The notes under the pieces were generated by a model, which was not told where the DNA came from, did no database searches, and saw nothing but the letters and a program-made list of their open reading frames with translations. Below, piece after piece: positions 61,099 through 64,000 of a stretch of 64,000 nucleotides of DNA (within the stretch, counting starts at the first letter, position 1; every line of letters starts with the position of its first letter). Source of the DNA: Niveispirillum sp943370215 (GTDB lineage: Bacteria > Pseudomonadota > Alphaproteobacteria > Azospirillales > Azospirillaceae); contig CALRQC020000001.1 in assembly GCA_943370215.1 (NCBI GenBank), positions 186,001 through 250,000 of the forward strand, given 5' to 3'. The position numbers and the translations under genes are program-made.

Positions 61099-62253
61099 TC
61101 AGCGCAGCAGCCCGCGCCCCGCCAGATTGCGCATCAGATCGCGCAGGCCGACATGCCAGGGGGCGGCATCGCGCGCCGTCGTCACCCGGTTGGAGAGGGC
61201 GCCCAGCCGCTCAGCGGAAATCCGCACCACATCGCCCACCTTATGGGTGAAGCCGCGGCCCGGATCGTCCCGATCCTGCGTCGGCGCGAACAGGGTGCCC
61301 AGGAACAGCACGAACCCATCGGGGAAGTGATGCTCGCTCATCGCCTGACGCACCAGTTCCGCCGGATCGCGGCTGATTTCCCGCATGGTGCTGCGCCCGG
61401 TCAGCACATAGCCTTCCGGCCCGTCGATCCGCAGATCGACCACGGCGTTGCGCACATCATCCAGGGTGAAGCCGGCATCGAACAGGCGGATGAACGGCCC
61501 GATGGAGCAGGAGGCGTTATTATCCTTCGCCTTGGACAGCAGCAGCGCGCTGCGGCCTTCAAAGTCACGCAGGTTCACATCATTGCCCAGCGTGGCGCCC
61601 AGGATGCGGCCCTTGGCATCCACCGCCAGCACCACTTCCGGTTCCGGATTGTTCCAGCTTGAATCCGAGCGCACGCCGATTTCCGCCCCCCAGCCGACGG
61701 AGGCCAGCACGGCGCATTTGGTGAAAATCTCCGCATCCGGGCCGATGGCGACTTCCAGATATTGCGACCACATGCCGTCATTGATCAGCACCTGCTTCAG
61801 CTTGGCCGCTTCTTCCGATCCTGGCACCACGGCGCGGATGCCGCCGCCGATGCGGGATTCGATGGAGGCGCGAACGGCAGCCGCCGCATTGGCATCGCCG
61901 CGCACCCGCTCCTCAATCACCCGCTCGATGGCGGAAATGGCGAAGGTGACGCCGGCGGCCTTCACCACCTGCAGGTCGATAGGCGCCAGGATGAAGGGGG
62001 ACCGGGCATCCTGTGCCGCCGCCCGTGCCGCCAGTTCCGCCACATCGAACAGCAGCCGGCCGGTCACGGCGGCCGGGTTATCCAGCGCCAGCAGGTCGGC
62101 CACGGTGGCGGCGGTGTCGGATACGTCTTCCACCATGCCCTGGCGGATGATCACCGGGGTGGGGCCGGCATCGAGATTCAGGCGACCGACAAAGACCCCA
62201 GCCGCCGCATCGGCGGGCAGCAGATCAACGGAATTTGCGACGGCGTTTCCCAT
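61099..62253 (-). CDS. xylX: 2-keto-3-deoxy-D-xylonate dehydratase (FAH family)
   Basis: The 384-residue protein has a FAH-fold C-terminus. KAAGVTFAISAIERVIEER, SQYLEVAIGPDAEIFTK, NNPEPEVVLAVD, GNDVNLRDFEGRSALLLSKAKDNNASCSIGPF and FTHKVGD closely resemble Caulobacter XylX. It dehydrates 2-keto-3-deoxyxylonate to 2-oxoglutarate semialdehyde. Xylonate dehydratase and the semialdehyde dehydrogenase are not visible and may lie beyond the right edge. Confidence 0.92.
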   Translation of the reverse strand: MGNAVANSVDLLPADAAAGVFVGRLNLDAGPTPVIIRQGMVEDVSDTAATVADLLALDNPAAVTGRLLFDVAELAARAAAQDARSPFILAPIDLQVVKAAGVTFAISAIERVIEERVRGDANAAAAVRASIESRIGGGIRAVVPGSEEAAKLKQVLINDGMWSQYLEVAIGPDAEIFTKCAVLASVGWGAEIGVRSDSSWNNPEPEVVLAVDAKGRILGATLGNDVNLRDFEGRSALLLSKAKDNNASCSIGPFIRLFDAGFTLDDVRNAVVDLRIDGPEGYVLTGRSTMREISRDPAELVRQAMSEHHFPDGFVLFLGTLFAPTQDRDDPGRGFTHKVGDVVRISAERLGALSNRVTTARDAAPWHVGLRDLMRNLAGRGLLR

Positions 62254-62397
62254 GGTGATTTCTCTGTTTGGCAGGTATTGGCGCTGATAACGCTACCATC
62301 ATTGGATGGGGGTGGGAAGGGAGGTGGTGGGGGGCGTTGGCCCCTTCTACGCTTCCAAGAGCCCAAGGTGTTTTCTCTAACTCTTGACCTCTGACCA

Positions 62398-62500
62398 ACC
62401 GTCATTCCCGCGAAGGCGGGAATCCAAACGACATTTCAACAGGAATATCCTGTGCCAATAGGACCGTTGCATGGATTCCCGCCTTCGCGGGAATGACGGT
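62398..62500. repeat. 103-bp paired-palindrome repeat, copy D
   Basis: Perfect 29-base inverted arms (beginning ACCGTCATTCCCGCGAAGG, ending GGGAATGACGGT) flank a 45-base core that differs from copies A and C. The arm is a variant of the same design, with ATTCCCGC in place of ACCCCGGC. It sits in the 334-bp gap between the sugar porter stop and the xylX start; nothing else is visible in that gap. Confidence 0.85.
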
Positions 62501-62587
62501 GGAAAGGCTGGAAAGACGGTGAAACACCAGAATTGACGGGAAAGAGTGTTATGGCGGAGAAGCTCGGACAATCCAGCCTCCCCCCCA

Positions 62588-64000
62588 TCACCCCTGCATA
62601 TCCTCCAACTCCCGCCCCTTCGTCTCCTTCACCAAGGCACGAACGAAGAAGAAGGAGACCAGGGCGGAGGCGGCATAGAACCCATAGGCCCCCGTCAGCC
62701 CGACACTGACCAGCAGCACGGGGAAGCTCATGGTGATGGCGAAATTGGCGATCCACTGGGCAAAGCCGCTGACGGCCAGACCGGAACCCCGGATCTGGTT
62801 GGGGAACATCTCCCCCAGCATCACCCACATCACCGGCCCCCAGGACAGGTTGAACAGCACGGCATAGGCATTGGCGCTGATCAGGGCGATCAGGCCGGCA
62901 GTATCCGACAGGTGCAGGGAACCGCCCTCCAGCGTGCCGGTGGAAAAGGCGGCGGCCATGGCCCCCAGGGTCAGCGCCATGCCGGCCGAACCGATCAGCA
63001 GCAGCGGCTTGCGCCCCACCTTGTCGATCACCACCATGGCGGCGATGCAGGCCAGGATGGACAGGGTACCCGACAACACGTTGATTTTCAGCGCATCACC
63101 TTCGGTGAAGCCCACGGCCTGCCACAGCACGGCACCATAATAGAACACCACATTGATGCCGACCAGTTGCTGGAAAATGGCCAGCACCAACCCGGCCCAG
63201 ACGATGGGGCGGATACGGCTGCCGCTGCTGGTGCGCTCAATCAGATCGGACAGGCGCGGCTGATGGTCACCGGCCAGCGAGGCGCTGATCTCCGCCACCT
63301 TACGACGGGCGGCCCGTTCGCCGAACAGGCGGGTTAGCACCTGTTCGGCCTCCGCCAGCCGGCCCTTGGCCACCAGATAGCGCGGGCTTTCCGGGATCAG
63401 CAGCAGGGCCAGCAGGAACAGGCCCGCCGGGATCACCTGCACCCAGAACATCCAGCGCCAGGCGGCAAAGCCCCACCAGAACGGCTCTGTCGAGCCACCG
63501 GCGGCATGGGCGATGACGTAATTGCCCAGAAAGGCCCCGGTCAGGCCGGAAATGATCATGATCTGCTGGATGGAGGCGAGCCGGCCCCGGATGGCGGCGG
63601 GCGTCACCTCGCTGATATAGGCGGGCGCCAGCACCGATGCGGCCCCCACCGCCAGCCCGCCGATAAAACGGGCCATGACGAAGGTACCGGAACTGTTGGC
63701 GGCGCCTGCCGCCCAGGCGGTGACAATGAACAGCAGGGCCGAAACCAGCATCACCGCCCGGCGGCCCCAGCGGTCGGCCAGCCGGCCGGCGGCAAAGGCG
63801 CCCACGGCACAGCCCAGCAGGATGGAGGCGACATTGAAACCGGTGCCGACACTGTCGGACCCGAAAGCCTTTTGCAGCCCGTCAACGGTGCCGTTGATGA
63901 CGCCGCTATCATAGCCGAACATGAAACCGCCGATGGTCGCCACGGCGACGATCAGCAAGATCAGCCCGTGATTGGCCTGCTCATCGCCAGGATCGGCGGT
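62588..64000 (-). CDS. Sugar porter family MFS transporter (XylE-like), N-terminus cut by window edge
   Basis: The frame is open to the right edge; about 470 residues are visible. Sugar-porter signatures are clear: GGFMFGYDSGVINGTVDGL, GRLADRWGRRAVM, RFIGGLAVGAASVLAPAYISEVTPAAIRGRLASIQQ, PESPRYLVAKGR, QQLVGINVVFYYG and KETKGRELEDMQG. A TTG at 63958 is in frame, but the reading continues upstream (DPGDEQANHGLI) into the edge, so the true start is outside. It is upstream of xylX and probably imports D-xylose with protons. Confidence 0.92.
   Translation of the reverse strand, partial: TADPGDEQANHGLILLIVAVATIGGFMFGYDSGVINGTVDGLQKAFGSDSVGTGFNVASILLGCAVGAFAAGRLADRWGRRAVMLVSALLFIVTAWAAGAANSSGTFVMARFIGGLAVGAASVLAPAYISEVTPAAIRGRLASIQQIMIISGLTGAFLGNYVIAHAAGGSTEPFWWGFAAWRWMFWVQVIPAGLFLLALLLIPESPRYLVAKGRLAEAEQVLTRLFGERAARRKVAEISASLAGDHQPRLSDLIERTSSGSRIRPIVWAGLVLAIFQQLVGINVVFYYGAVLWQAVGFTEGDALKINVLSGTLSILACIAAMVVIDKVGRKPLLLIGSAGMALTLGAMAAAFSTGTLEGGSLHLSDTAGLIALISANAYAVLFNLSWGPVMWVMLGEMFPNQIRGSGLAVSGFAQWIANFAITMSFPVLLVSVGLTGAYGFYAASALVSFFFVRALVKETKGRELEDMQG

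Noticed and set aside
1..64000. CRISPR array, tRNA/rRNA genes, insertion sequence or prophage
   Set aside because: I found no regularly spaced direct repeats, cloverleaf-like sequences, transposase or integrase frames. The repeated sequences present are short palindromic elements.

Overview
The window is high-GC DNA that is densely coding on both strands. Gene content points to a motile, carbohydrate-using alphaproteobacterium. The L-arabinose/D-galactose 1-dehydrogenase strongly resembles the Azospirillum enzyme, and the D-xylose genes strongly resemble the Caulobacter xylXBC products as I recall them. I therefore infer a Rhodospirillales/Azospirillaceae-type organism (Niveispirillum-like is a guess). 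I see no rRNA, tRNA, CRISPR, transposase or prophage gene. The most foreign-looking stretch is a small AT-rich gene at 15451-16092.

Left part (1-11000): a minus-strand pectin (rhamnogalacturonan-I) operon runs L-rhamnose mutarotase, secreted GH43-GH35 fusion, GH105 unsaturated rhamnogalacturonyl hydrolase, GPH-type sugar transporter cut by the left edge. A 1.1 kb non-coding interval with several palindromes separates it from a divergent TonB-dependent receptor. Then come a Cache-type chemoreceptor with a sulfotransferase-like gene, an AraC regulator, the AT-rich orphan, and an alcohol dehydrogenase/esterase pair.

Middle (18390-45950): flagellar export genes flhA-fliR-flhB, then a histidine-utilisation locus (hutCF divergent from hutIHGU) with tandem HutC-like operators. 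A second chemoreceptor follows, then a GH65-phosphorylase/beta-phosphoglucomutase fusion, a ClbS/DfsB-like protein, an output-less membrane sensor-like protein, pyruvate kinase, a RhlE-type DEAD helicase, the divergent ohrR/ohr pair, a lipoprotein beta-propeller phytase, an aromatic aminotransferase, a DUF3667 membrane protein and a solitary HigA-type antitoxin.

Right part (46000-64000): a glucose/maltodextrin block (glucokinase, LacI regulator, FHS-family sugar transporter, GH13 alpha-glucosidase, divergent exported GH15 glucoamylase). Next are a divergent arabinose/galactose dehydrogenase and aldose 1-epimerase pair and a cNMP-domain Na+/H+ antiporter. The window ends in an oxidative D-xylose operon (sugar porter cut by the right edge, xylX, xylB, SMP-30 lactonase).

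The picture is polysaccharide depolymerisation outside the cytoplasm, sugar uptake, and then phosphorylative (glucose) or oxidative (xylose, arabinose, galactose) catabolism. A family of palindromic repeats (paired 29-base arms, two copies exactly 86 bp long) sits only in intergenic gaps of these catabolic operons.
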